Origin: Burkholderiales bacterium
Lineage (GTDB): Bacteria > Pseudomonadota > Gammaproteobacteria > Burkholderiales > Casimicrobiaceae
Assembly: GCA_016790165.1 (NCBI GenBank)
Contig: JAEUPL010000008.1
Span: 1 to 64,000, forward strand
Direction: 5' to 3'
DNA length: 64,000 bases
The position numbers and the translations under genes are program-made. This document shows positions 17,828-26,569 of this stretch, piece by piece. Each line of letters starts with the position of its first letter. Positions within the stretch are counted from its first letter, which is position 1. The notes beneath the pieces were generated by a model. The model searched no databases. It was not told the DNA's origin and saw nothing but the letters and a program-made list of their open reading frames with translations.

Positions 17828-18774
17828 GCACAACGGCGGTAACGCCTGATCGCCCCGCGGCCGCCGCCGACCTGGCGTTCATGGACGTTGCGCTGGCGCT
17901 TGCCGACGAGGCGGGCGCGGCGGGGGAGGTGCCCATCGGTGCCGTGGTCGTGGTGGCGGGTGAGGTTGTCGGCCGCGGCATGAACCGCGTCATCCGCGAT
18001 GGCGACACGACCGCGCACGCCGAGATTGTCGCCTTGCGTGAAGCGTTCCAGCGCATCAACAATTACCGCGTGCCGGGTGCGACCGTGTATAGCACGGTTG
18101 AACCATGCGCGATGTGTGCCGGCGCGCTCTTGCATGCGCGCGTATCGCGAGTGGTTTGGGGCGCGGCTGACCCGAAATTCGGCGCCGCTGGCAGTATCGT
18201 GAATTTGTTTGCGGAGCCAAAACTGAACCACCACGCGCGATCAGTCGAGGGCGGCGTGGCGGGGGAAGCCGCTGCAGCCAGGTTGAAGCGGTTTTTCGCA
18301 GCACGCAGGCACGCCGGTCAGACGCCGCAAGCGCCGCCCACGAACGGGTCGCCAACGTTTCGAGTCAAGACGGCCACGTGGCCGGACGATCACGCAACGC
18401 TGAAAGCCATTCGCTTCGAGGTGTTTGTCGATGAGCAGGGGGTGCCCGCCGAGCTGGAAGTCGATAGCAACGACCCGCTCTCGATCCATGCCATCGCCTG
18501 GATCAATGGGGAGGCTGCCGCGTGTGGGCGATTGCTGCCTGACGGGCATGTTGGGCGCATGGCCGTGCTTCAGCGCTGGCGCGGCAAGGGCGCGGGCGCC
18601 GCCGTGCTCCGGCATTTGATTGAGCGTGCGCGTCAACGCGGTGATCGCGAGGTCGTTTTGTCTGCGCAGACCCACGCCATTGGTTTCTACGAAAAATTCG
18701 GATTTATCGCGGAAGGCGAAATCTATCCGGACTGCGATATTCCACACCGGGAAATGCGCAAGCCGCTTGACTAA
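17824..18774 (+). CDS. tadA: tRNA adenosine deaminase TadA fused to a GNAT acetyltransferase
   Basis: A 316-residue two-domain protein. The N-terminal half (about 20-165) is TadA, which makes inosine at the wobble position of tRNA-Arg(ACG). It shows HAE at 65-67 with the proton-shuttle Glu and PCAMC at 94-98 holding the zinc cysteines. The C-terminal half (about 180-310) is a GNAT acetyltransferase of the ElaA/YjcF type: IRFEVFVDEQGVP, the acetyl-CoA loop RWRGKGAGAAVL and GFYEKFGF. A proline-rich linker joins them. Ordinary TadA ends where the linker starts. The GTG at 17824 overlaps the preceding stop; an ATG at 17803 in the same frame is possible. Confidence 0.9.
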   Translation: MSTTAVTPDRPAAAADLAFMDVALALADEAGAAGEVPIGAVVVVAGEVVGRGMNRVIRDGDTTAHAEIVALREAFQRINNYRVPGATVYSTVEPCAMCAGALLHARVSRVVWGAADPKFGAAGSIVNLFAEPKLNHHARSVEGGVAGEAAAARLKRFFAARRHAGQTPQAPPTNGSPTFRVKTATWPDDHATLKAIRFEVFVDEQGVPAELEVDSNDPLSIHAIAWINGEAAACGRLLPDGHVGRMAVLQRWRGKGAGAAVLRHLIERARQRGDREVVLSAQTHAIGFYEKFGFIAEGEIYPDCDIPHREMRKPLD

Positions 18775-18813
18775 CGCTGCGGCACATCGCGGCTTCTGAG
18801 AAAGGATTTCCCC

Positions 18814-19329
18814 ATGATTGATTCCACCCGCATGACCTGGAAAGGATGGCTCACGATGGGTTTATTTTCGGCTTTGTCGGCGCTGGTCGGCTGTGATCGT
18901 GTCGCTACGGGCGAGCTGCAGCCGGGGCAGTCCACGGTGGCCGACATGAAGCTCAAGATGGGCGAGCCGGCGGCGGTGTATCGTGAGGGTGACCGCGAAG
19001 TGTGGGAATACCCGCTCGGGCCGGAAGGCGTGCGCACGTACATGATGACGGTGAACGCGCAGGGCACGCTGGAAAGGATCGACCAGGTGCTGACCGAGGC
19101 CAACTTCAAGCGCATCCAGCCGGGCATGACGATCACCGAAGTGCGACGCATCCTCGGTCGCAACAGCAAGGAGCAGCGCTACGGTATGACGCCGGGCGAG
19201 CTCACGCACAAGTACAAGTTCAACAATGGCAGCGAAGACCAGTACTTCGACGTGACCTACACGGCCGACGGCCGCGTCAAGGAGACCGGCTACGACACCT
19301 TCAGCCTGCAGCGCGGTTCAGCGAGGTAA
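18814..19329 (+). CDS. BamE/SmpA-like outer-membrane lipoprotein
   Basis: A 171-residue lipoprotein. A signal peptide ends in the lipobox ALVGC, with Cys27 as the expected lipidation site. Two BamE/OmlA-like repeats follow: LQPGQSTVADMKLKMGEPAAVYREGDREVWEY and IQPGMTITEVRRILGRNS. BamE assists the BAM complex in outer-membrane protein insertion. The duplication of the domain and the context differ from canonical bamE, so this is a relative rather than a certain BamE. It is 39 bp downstream of tadA, with an AGAAAGGA-type ribosome site. Confidence 0.82.
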   Translation: MIDSTRMTWKGWLTMGLFSALSALVGCDRVATGELQPGQSTVADMKLKMGEPAAVYREGDREVWEYPLGPEGVRTYMMTVNAQGTLERIDQVLTEANFKRIQPGMTITEVRRILGRNSKEQRYGMTPGELTHKYKFNNGSEDQYFDVTYTADGRVKETGYDTFSLQRGSAR

Positions 19330-19438
19330 GCCGGTGCGACGCAGGGCGGGACGCTTGGCGACCCGCCGCGTGACGTTGCCAGATGTTGTCCGGTTAGCCG
19401 TTTGTGACATCACCGCAAGCGTGCCGCCTTGCCGGCAG

Positions 19439-20515
19439 TTACTCCGCCCGCGCGAGCCGACGCTTTTGCACGTCGGCGGCGAGCTGGCGCAGCACGCCTT
19501 CGGTTTGCGCCCAGTCGATGCAGGCGTCGGTGATCGAGACACCGTAGGCGAGTTCCTTGCCGGGGACGAGGTCCTGGCGGCCAGGGTTCAGGTGCGACTC
19601 GATCATCACGCCAAAGATGCGCTCATCGCCGGCAGCCATCTGACGGCCCACATCGGCCGATACCTCGATCTGCTTCTCATGCTGCTTGCTGGAATTGGCG
19701 TGTGAGAAGTCGATCATGATGCGCTGCGGCAGTCCGGCCTTGGCCAGCTCGGCGGCAGATGCCTCCACGCTCGCGGCGTCGTAGTTCGGCGCTTTGCCGC
19801 CGCGCAGGATCACGTGGCAATCCTCGTTGCCGTTGGTCGAAACGATCGCGCTGTGGCCGCCTTTGGTGACTGAGAGGAAGTAATGTGGTGCAGCGGCCGC
19901 CTTGATGGCGTCAACGGCGATCTTGATGTTGCCGTCGGTGCCGTTCTTGAAACCCATGGCGCAGCTCATGCCCGAGGCGAGCTGGCGGTGCACCTGGCTC
20001 TCCGTGGTGCGCGCGCCGATCGCCCCCCAGGAAATCAGGTCGGCGTAGTACTGAGGCGTCAGTGTGTCGAGGAATTCGGTAGACGCAGGCACGCCCATCT
20101 CGTTGATGTCGAGCAGCAGTTCGCGGCAGAGACGCAGTCCATCGTTGATTTTGAAGCTGCCGTCGAGATGCGGGTCGTTGATCAGGCCCTTCCAGCCGAC
20201 GGTCGTGCGCGGCTTTTCGAAATAGACGCGCATCACGACGATGAGCTCGCGCGCAAGCTCGTCGCGCAGCGTCTTCAGGCGTTTTGCGTATTCCAGCGCG
20301 GCCTTCTTGTCGTGGATCGAGCACGGGCCGACGATGACCACGAGCCGATCGTCGGCTCCGTGCAGCACCTTGTGTATTTCGCGGCGCGTGTCAAACACCA
20401 ACTGCTCGACGGTATCGTTGACCTTGAACTCGCGCAGCAGGTGCGAGGGCGGCGCGAGCTCGAAGATGTCTTTGATGCGGACGTCGTCGATTTGGCGATT
20501 GAGCGTAGCAGGCAT
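19439..20515 (-). CDS. aroG: 3-deoxy-7-phosphoheptulonate synthase, class I
   Basis: DAHP synthase condenses phosphoenolpyruvate with erythrose-4-phosphate, the first step of the shikimate pathway. The 358-residue protein has the family motifs VVIVGPCSIHD, MRVYFEKPRTTVGWKG, GARTTESQVHRQLASG, KNGTDGN, HYFLSVTKGG and the C-terminal GVSITDACI. The length and GPCSIH-to-SITDAC span match the AroFGH (type I-alpha) enzymes, which are feedback-regulated by one aromatic amino acid; which one cannot be read. It converges on the BamE-like gene. Upstream is a 700-bp region with an AT-rich tract and palindromic element C. Confidence 0.96.
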   Translation of the reverse strand: MPATLNRQIDDVRIKDIFELAPPSHLLREFKVNDTVEQLVFDTRREIHKVLHGADDRLVVIVGPCSIHDKKAALEYAKRLKTLRDELARELIVVMRVYFEKPRTTVGWKGLINDPHLDGSFKINDGLRLCRELLLDINEMGVPASTEFLDTLTPQYYADLISWGAIGARTTESQVHRQLASGMSCAMGFKNGTDGNIKIAVDAIKAAAAPHYFLSVTKGGHSAIVSTNGNEDCHVILRGGKAPNYDAASVEASAAELAKAGLPQRIMIDFSHANSSKQHEKQIEVSADVGRQMAAGDERIFGVMIESHLNPGRQDLVPGKELAYGVSITDACIDWAQTEGVLRQLAADVQKRRLARAE

Positions 20516-20659
20516 GATCGTTCCTTGTTGCGATGCAACGATTTTACGTCAAGCAAATTAATTGCTCAGATATCGAATTAATCGAAGTTACTGGCAATAT
20601 TATTGTTGAGTAACAGGATACATATTAAATAAATTCCAACACTAGACGATTGCATTTCA
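20516..20659. other. AT-rich region upstream of aroG
   Basis: This 144-bp stretch is much richer in A and T than its surroundings (repeated AATTAAT and ATTATT runs) and contains no reading frame. It should hold the aroG promoter on the minus strand. It runs directly into palindromic element C. Confidence 0.5.
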
Positions 20660-20779
20660 TTGGCTAGTTGTCTTGAACGACCGTTTGGCGGTCGATTACG
20701 GCTCATTTTGCAAATAGTCGACATGACACATAGTTAGGCGCTAAGCACCATGCAGCGGTCGCTGGAATGAGAAAGCTGT
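20660..20779. repeat. 120-bp palindromic intergenic element, copy C
   Basis: Centred on GTCGAC at 20717-20722. The right end GAAAGCTGTA matches the family end. The left end (TGGCTAGTTG) is diverged, but the internal block AACGACCG...GGCGGTCG is present. It lies between the aroG promoter region and the small-RNA candidate. Confidence 0.65.
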
Positions 20780-20803
20780 AGAGATGGATCGTATCGCCGC
20801 AGC

Positions 20804-20832
20804 AAAAAAAGAGCCCGTACGAAGACGGGCTC
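20804..20832 (-). terminator. Intrinsic terminator (minus strand)
   Basis: The stem GAGCCCGT / ACGGGCTC (20811-20818 with 20825-20832) has a 6-nt loop and is followed on the minus strand by seven U residues (20804-20810). This is a classical rho-independent terminator reading toward aroG. Confidence 0.85.
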
Positions 20833-20970
20833 CAGGATTCGCGCGCGGGCAGGGAGGAGCTGCCCGCGCGCGCGCCGGGCATGCTGGGTAGCACGCGGCA
20901 GCGCTGTCCGATACACGGGGCATCGGGTCGGCGCAGTTCCGGGGAAGAACCTGCGCCCAGAGCGGCGCCC
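20804..20970 (-). ncRNA. Candidate structured small RNA on the minus strand
   Basis: On the minus strand this stretch folds into successive hairpins: GGCGCAG-type arms (20930-20939 with 20947-20957), CCGAT/ATCGG (20908-20926), GCGTGCT/AGCATGC (20879-20896), a perfect 13-bp stem (20840-20852 with 20860-20872), and a terminator hairpin followed by a U-run. One pair in the GCGTGCT hairpin is G-U on the minus strand but A-C on the plus strand, which favours the minus strand as template. A TAGACT box just upstream could be a -10. It is not a family I recognise. It could also be the 3' untranslated tail of the kinase gene, whose stop is about 250 nt upstream. Confidence 0.45.
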
Positions 20971-21219
20971 CAGTCTAGGATGTGGCGTGCTCGATGGTTA
21001 AGACGTGCTTTGCTCGCGAAATACGACAACAGCGTGCACAAACCACACGCGTCTACGACGATTCCGCGTCCGCAAGCAATCCGCACGGCCTGGCTTCCTG
21101 CTTACGCTTCACGCACCGTTGAGCTGCCATGCAGCCCTTCGGGTAGTGCGAAAAGCGCCCCTTGTTGGGGTTCCCACGCCGCCGCGTCGTGAAATCGATG
21201 TGGTTTGTGCGGACAGGGC

Positions 21220-24171
21220 CTACGGCTGGACGTACAGACCGCTTAGTACCGCAGGCAGTTCGTTGCTGCGGCGACCAAAGTGGCGTGCCAGTGGGTCACG
21301 TGCGGCCAGCGCAATGCGCGAGTCAGCGCCGTGTAGCGCTGAGGCCTCTACGTACGCCAGCTGCGCGTACACGCGGTGGGACCGGGCAATGCCGGACGGA
21401 ATCGCGGCGCGCGCTTCGTCCAGCACAGCGCGCGCGCGTTGGCGCATCTCGTCGCCGCCGATGAGCGTCAGGGTGTACGCTTTGTCGAGCAGCGAGTAGG
21501 CGAAGCGCAACGAGGTGGTTTCCTTGGTCTTTGTATACGTTTGAAGTCGGCGTTCGACTTGCTCCAGCGATACGCCGTAGTCGCCCCGGTGGCGGGCAAT
21601 GGCTGCGGCCAGCGCGTCGCTGCGACCGTCGTTGGCGGGCGACTGGTCTTTGCCCAGCGCGCGCGCCGCAGCGTAGGCGCGCTCCGCGAAGGGTACATCC
21701 TCCAGGGTGATGGCAACGGTGCCGATGCGCAATAGCAGCTGCCGGAAGCGCGCCGATGTGGGAGCGATCGACACTTGCACGCGCGCTGCCATATCCTCCA
21801 ATTGCGTGCGGAGCACCTCGGCGCTCGCCAGGTTAAACCGGGCACCCACCTCGATCACATCGACGCGGCTGCGCAAAATGGACGACAGATCCGCATCGCC
21901 GCGACTTTCCAGCCTGGTCAGCAGACGCTGATAGGTCGCCAGCGCCTTGTCACCCGCGCCGGCTTGGGCATAGTAGAGACCCAGGTCATTGAGCAGTTCG
22001 TCAATCCGCTCCGTCTTCTCGCCCGCCAGCTGTTGCCACTGCCCGATCAATGCCAGGATCTTTTCCTCGACACCGCTTGGGTCGCCCAATATGTTTTGTA
22101 CGGTAATCAGGTTGCCCTGATGGTTGAGTGCACTCTTGATGTCATTTCGCGGTGGCGCCGCGTAGGTATCTGCGTGTTTGCGCAGAAGGTCGAGCGCGTC
22201 CTGCCAGCGGCCCGCCCGCGTGTAGGCCGCCGCAAGGTCACCATCAATATCGGCCACCCGCCAATCGCGATCCGGCAACGGCGGGCGCGCGTCCGAAACC
22301 TCGTCGAGCAGCTTCTTGAATTCTGCCTCCGCTTCGGCGTTGCGATAGGCGCCGGCGAGGATATTGGCGTAGCGCTGACGCGTATCCATGAGCTCGATCG
22401 AGCCGGCGGGCAGCAGCTTCGGAAGCGCCTGCATGACTGGCTGCATGCTGGTCACCGCCGCGGCGTAGTCGTCCGACCAGTATTGAATCCAGGCCAGCAG
22501 GCTTTGTGCACGCAGCGTCGGCAGTGCCCTGTCACCGTAGAGTTGCGTCGACAGTTCCAGCGCGCGTTTGGCCAGTGGCAGCGCGTCGGTGTCGCGCGAT
22601 AACGAACGGTAGATCGAGGCAAAGAGCCGCGTGAAGCGCTCCTCGGTCGCGGGATCGTCGCGGAAGCGCTGCCGGCTCTCGCCGGCGGCTTCGTCGAGCA
22701 GATCGGCTGCGGTGGGCCATTTGCCGCCGTGCAGATCAGGATCGGCCCGCCCGAGTAGTTCCACCAGGAATTCTGCCGTTTTGTTGGCGCGCGTTGCCTC
22801 GGCATTGACGCGTCCGTACTGCCACAACGAGACCGCGAGCCCGGCGCCGAGCGCAACGATCAGCGTGGCTGTCAGGCCGACCGGCAGCCAGTTGCGGCGT
22901 AGCCAGAGCCGGGTGCGGTAGCTTCGGTCCTCGCGGCGGGCGGCGATGGGACGGCGATCGCTCCAGCGGCGTAGGTCAGCCACAAACGCTTCCATCGTGG
23001 GGTAGCGATCGGCCGGGTCGATGCGCATGGCCCGTGCGATGATCGCATCAAGGTCGCCCGCGAGACGGTGTGCGTCGGTCGGCGGCGGAATCGTGTCCTT
23101 CACGGTGGCGGGGGGCGTATGCGTGGCGGCGTGCGACAGCCGTTCGGGAACCTGGTGCAGCACTGCGTATTCCAGCGCCGCGCGACCGGGTTTCTCGGGA
23201 AGATGCGCCCGGTGACCAGCCAGCAGGTGGTAGGCGAGGCTGCCCAGCGAGTAGATGTCGCTCGCCACCCCCGTTGCATCGCCAGTGATCTGCTCGGGGG
23301 CGGCATATTCCACCGTCAGGCCGCGCCCGCCGATTCGAGTGGCCTCGGATGACGTCGCCTCGTCGTGCTCGGCATCCTCCAGCAGGCCGGCGACGCCAAA
23401 GTCGAGCAGCTTCACGTGCCCGCCCGGGGTGACCAGCACGTTCGAGGGTTTGAGGTCGCGGTGCACCACCAGTTGCGTGTGCGCGTAAGAAACGGCTTCA
23501 CCAATTTCGCGCACGATATCGACCCGCGACTGCACGGTGGGCGCCAGCTCGGCCACGAAATTCAGGAGCGGTTTGCCGTCGACGTACTCCAGCACCAGAA
23601 ACGGCTGGCTGAACAGGCGGCCGGCATCCATCAGACGGGCGATCCCCGGGTGGTTCAAGCGCGCCAGCAGAGTACGCTCTTGCGCAAACCGCGCTTCGAA
23701 CCGCTCAATGTCACCGTCCGTTCGCAGGAACTTGACCGCGGCGCGCGCCTGGTAAAGGCCATCGGCGCGTGAGGCGAGCCAGACCTCGCCCATCCCTCCC
23801 ACGCCGATGACTTCCTGCAATTTCCAGGCACCGCACATCTCGCCAGCGTGGCGCGCGTTTTGTGCGCGCGATCGCTCGGCGCGCAGGGCGCGCCGCAGCA
23901 GCCCGTCAAAGCCGCGCTCGCCGCCATCGGGCAGAACCGGTATGAGCTCCGTGGTCAGCCCGCCGCTGCCGCGCCCCGCGCGCACGTAGTCGGTCACGAG
24001 CGTCTGCTGATGGGCGCGTCCGAGCAGCTTGCGTACTTCGTCGGCGAGGCGAGGATCGCGCGCGCGCAGCGATTGCACGAATGCCGGACGCGTTAGGTCG
24101 TCGCACTCGAGTGCTTCGTCGAGCGCTGCGTTGACGGCGCGCCAGAACGGCGCGTCAAAGCTCTCAGCCAC
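21220..24171 (-). CDS. Membrane Ser/Thr protein kinase with C-terminal TPR-like sensor region
   Basis: A 983-residue PknB-type kinase. The glycine loop GVGGMG is at 123-128, the ATP lysine is K147, the catalytic loop HRDLKPSN is at 237-244 and DFG at 257-259, so the kinase looks active. A single membrane helix spans about 428-450, and the remaining roughly 530 residues are a helical TPR-rich region outside the membrane. The N terminus (1-100) is a short helical region often found before such kinases. It lies 197 bp downstream of an ECF sigma factor on the same strand. That pairing is common and suggests a phosphorylation-controlled transcription module. No target is visible. Confidence 0.92.
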   Translation of the reverse strand: MAESFDAPFWRAVNAALDEALECDDLTRPAFVQSLRARDPRLADEVRKLLGRAHQQTLVTDYVRAGRGSGGLTTELIPVLPDGGERGFDGLLRRALRAERSRAQNARHAGEMCGAWKLQEVIGVGGMGEVWLASRADGLYQARAAVKFLRTDGDIERFEARFAQERTLLARLNHPGIARLMDAGRLFSQPFLVLEYVDGKPLLNFVAELAPTVQSRVDIVREIGEAVSYAHTQLVVHRDLKPSNVLVTPGGHVKLLDFGVAGLLEDAEHDEATSSEATRIGGRGLTVEYAAPEQITGDATGVASDIYSLGSLAYHLLAGHRAHLPEKPGRAALEYAVLHQVPERLSHAATHTPPATVKDTIPPPTDAHRLAGDLDAIIARAMRIDPADRYPTMEAFVADLRRWSDRRPIAARREDRSYRTRLWLRRNWLPVGLTATLIVALGAGLAVSLWQYGRVNAEATRANKTAEFLVELLGRADPDLHGGKWPTAADLLDEAAGESRQRFRDDPATEERFTRLFASIYRSLSRDTDALPLAKRALELSTQLYGDRALPTLRAQSLLAWIQYWSDDYAAAVTSMQPVMQALPKLLPAGSIELMDTRQRYANILAGAYRNAEAEAEFKKLLDEVSDARPPLPDRDWRVADIDGDLAAAYTRAGRWQDALDLLRKHADTYAAPPRNDIKSALNHQGNLITVQNILGDPSGVEEKILALIGQWQQLAGEKTERIDELLNDLGLYYAQAGAGDKALATYQRLLTRLESRGDADLSSILRSRVDVIEVGARFNLASAEVLRTQLEDMAARVQVSIAPTSARFRQLLLRIGTVAITLEDVPFAERAYAAARALGKDQSPANDGRSDALAAAIARHRGDYGVSLEQVERRLQTYTKTKETTSLRFAYSLLDKAYTLTLIGGDEMRQRARAVLDEARAAIPSGIARSHRVYAQLAYVEASALHGADSRIALAARDPLARHFGRRSNELPAVLSGLYVQP

Positions 24172-24368
24172 GTTGACTTTTCGGCAAGGACGGACGAAGA
24201 AACTCGAAGGCGTCGGGCATCGAATGCAAAGCGGGCTGGCGGCGATGCAAATTCGGTGGCATCAATGGGAACACTGTGTCGCCCGGCAACCCTGTGTCAG
24301 CAAAGACGGGATCGTGGCAAAAATGACGCCACGCTGTGGCGCTGGGGCCCGGCCTCTCCACGCCGCGC

Positions 24369-24944
24369 TCAGGCCGGCGGCGACCCGACATCCAGCCACT
24401 GTGCCAGCAGCGCCCGGGCCTTGGTGATCTCGCGGTTGACGGTGCGCGTCGAAACGCCACGTGCTTCGGCGGTTTCCTCAATCGTCATTCCGCAAAAGAA
24501 GTGCAACTCGGCGGTGTGGTACATCCCTTCGTCGACCGCCTTGAGCTTTTCCAGCGCGTCGTCGAGCGCAACCACATCCACAGCGGGCAGCCAGCCGTCG
24601 GCAGCGGCGTCAGCATGCGACATGGTGAGCAGCGTGACGCCGCCACCGCGCTTCTCGGCATCGCGCGCGCGTACGAAATCAATCACGATCGAACGCAGCA
24701 CTTTGCCAACGTAGGCGAAGAACTGCACGCGCGTGTCGCCCTGCAGACCCTTGCGTTCGGCCATGCGCATGAAGCCCTCATGCACGAGGGCCGTGGCGTT
24801 CAGTCCGGTCACGCCGCCCGCCTGCGCGAGACGAGCGCGCGCCACCCGCTTGATTTCCGGGTACAGTTCCGAATACAGCGCGCTCATTGCGGCGGCATCG
24901 CCGCCGGCGGCGCGGTGGAAGAGTTCGGGAGCGACGTCTGGCAT
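24369..24944 (-). CDS. ECF-family RNA polymerase sigma factor (kinase-associated type)
   Basis: A 191-residue sigma factor. Region 2 is FFAYVGKVLRSIVIDFVRARDAEKRGGG and region 4 carries a helix-turn-helix, TIEETAEARGVSTRTVNREITKARALL. This matches the ECF subgroup usually encoded beside Ser/Thr kinases (TIGR02999-like). No anti-sigma factor is encoded beside it, so control through the neighbouring kinase is an attractive inference. The 197-bp gap to the kinase contains no gene. Confidence 0.9.
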   Translation of the reverse strand: MPDVAPELFHRAAGGDAAAMSALYSELYPEIKRVARARLAQAGGVTGLNATALVHEGFMRMAERKGLQGDTRVQFFAYVGKVLRSIVIDFVRARDAEKRGGGVTLLTMSHADAAADGWLPAVDVVALDDALEKLKAVDEGMYHTAELHFFCGMTIEETAEARGVSTRTVNREITKARALLAQWLDVGSPPA

Positions 24945-25057
24945 GTATTTCCTGCGAATCGCGTCTTTTTAACCTTTTTTTGCGATTTTGTTGCCGTCGC
25001 CGCCACGCGGCGAAACAAATCGACCCTCTACAGGACGCAGCCCGGCTGCGCTCAACC

Positions 25058-26290
25058 ATGAATCGTCAAGTGTTGCGCAACGCGCGCGTGTTCGACAGTG
25101 TCACCGGCCAGGTCTCGGCGCCGTCAACCATCGTAGTCACGGACGGTCGCGTCGACGCGGTGCTGCATGCGGCCGCTCAAGCGCCGGCCGGCGTTGAGAC
25201 CGATCTTGGCGGACGAATCGTGTTGCCCGGGCTGATTGATTGCCACGTGCACGTCATGGCGGTCCACCACGACGTCTGGCAGCTCTCCATGCAGCCGCCG
25301 ACGTACATCACGGCGCAGGCGACGCATGTGCTCGAGGGCATGCTGATGCGTGGTTTCACCACCGTGCGTGACGCGGCAGGCGCCGACTACGGTGTGCAGC
25401 TCGCCATTGAGCGTGGCTTCCTGCGTGGGCCAAGGCTGTTCATCGCCGGGGCGCCGCTGTCGCAAACGGGTGGCCACGCCGACATCCGCCCGCGGGGCGT
25501 CAAGGAATTCATCTGCACCTGTGCCGGCGTCGGACTGTTCCCTGCGCTCGCCGACGGTGTGCCGGAGGTGCGTCGAGCGGTACGTGAGCAACTGCGCCTC
25601 GGGGCCAACCAAATCAAGATCATGGCAGGTGGCGGCGTGGCGAGCCCCACTGATCCAATCGACGGCACGCAGTATTCGCTGGAGGAACTGACCGCGATCT
25701 GCGAGGAGACGACCGCCGCCAACACCTACGCGATGGCGCATGCCTACTCCCCGCGCTCGATCACCCGCGCCGTCCAGTGCGGCGTGCGCACCATCGAGCA
25801 CGGCAACCTGCTCGACGACGCCTCGGCGAAAATGATGAAGCAGCACGGCGCCTTTCTGGTGCCGACGCTTGCCACCTACTCAGTACTCGGAGACGAAGGT
25901 CAGCGGCTGAAGTGGAGCGATGAGATGCTCGCCAAACTTGATCGGGTGAAGGACGCCGGCACGCGAGCCATCGCCATCGCCAAAGCGGCCGGGGTGCCCA
26001 TCGCTTTCGGCACCGATCTGTTAGGCACCATGCACCCGCAGCAGGCCCGCGAGTGGCGGTTGCGGGCGGACGTGCAGACGCCGGTGGAGCAATTGCAGAG
26101 CGCCACGAGCGTTGCGGCAACGGTCCTCAATCAGACTGGCCTGCTCGGCGTGATTGCTCCGGGTGCCCATGCTGATCTCATCGTGGTCGACGGAGACCCG
26201 ACGGTGGATATCTCGATCATGTGTGAACCGGAAAAAAACTTCGTCGGCATCATGAAGGCGGGGAAATGGGAGAAGCCGTTTGCCCTCTAA
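25058..26290 (+). CDS. Amidohydrolase (imidazolonepropionase/prolidase-like)
   Basis: A 410-residue metal-dependent hydrolase. Motifs in order are GRIVLPGLIDCHVHV with the first HxH, KIMAGGG with the bridging lysine position, AHAYSPRSI and IEHGNLL with the next histidines, and AFGTDLLG with the catalytic aspartate. The family includes Xaa-Pro dipeptidase-like and carnosinase-like enzymes; the substrate is not predictable. The frame is open 57 codons further upstream, but that part is Arg-rich shadow sequence, so the ATG at 25058 is chosen. It diverges from the ECF sigma gene and is followed by a bidirectional terminator. Confidence 0.88.
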   Translation: MNRQVLRNARVFDSVTGQVSAPSTIVVTDGRVDAVLHAAAQAPAGVETDLGGRIVLPGLIDCHVHVMAVHHDVWQLSMQPPTYITAQATHVLEGMLMRGFTTVRDAAGADYGVQLAIERGFLRGPRLFIAGAPLSQTGGHADIRPRGVKEFICTCAGVGLFPALADGVPEVRRAVREQLRLGANQIKIMAGGGVASPTDPIDGTQYSLEELTAICEETTAANTYAMAHAYSPRSITRAVQCGVRTIEHGNLLDDASAKMMKQHGAFLVPTLATYSVLGDEGQRLKWSDEMLAKLDRVKDAGTRAIAIAKAAGVPIAFGTDLLGTMHPQQAREWRLRADVQTPVEQLQSATSVAATVLNQTGLLGVIAPGAHADLIVVDGDPTVDISIMCEPEKNFVGIMKAGKWEKPFAL

Positions 26291-26520
26291 ATGCCGATAG
26301 CTGTTAGCTTTGGTTGTGTTGCAGAGTTCATTGTCGCCTGACGAGGGCTCCTCGAGTTCGGGGAAAAGTTAATGAGCGCAGCATTTCCGATGTAAGTGTC
26401 AATCGGCGGTCGCTTCTAGAACGGAATTGATTTTCCGTTGAGCGTGAATCCACGCGTGCGAGTCGCTGTGTCTTGCCGCGACGTCATGAGACATCGTGGT
26501 TCCGACGTGTGATGCAAATA

Positions 26521-26547
26521 AAAACAGGCGCTCCGGCGCCTGTTTTT
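26521..26547. terminator. Bidirectional terminator
   Basis: Stem ACAGGCGC / GCGCCTGT (26524-26531 with 26536-26543) with loop TCCG, flanked by A-run and T-run on either side. It can end both the amidohydrolase transcript (plus) and the binding-protein transcript (minus). The rest of the 279-bp gap contains another small hairpin, AACGGAA/TTCCGTT at 26420-26439, and a stretch vaguely like the 120-bp palindromes. Confidence 0.88.
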
Positions 26548-26569
26548 CTTGTGTCACGACACGCGTGAG

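Noticed and set aside
26291-26520. A possible seventh, degenerate copy of the 120-bp palindrome
   Set aside because: AGCTGTTAGCTTT and GGCGGTCGCT are present, but there is no GTCGAC centre and no paired ends, so it is not counted.
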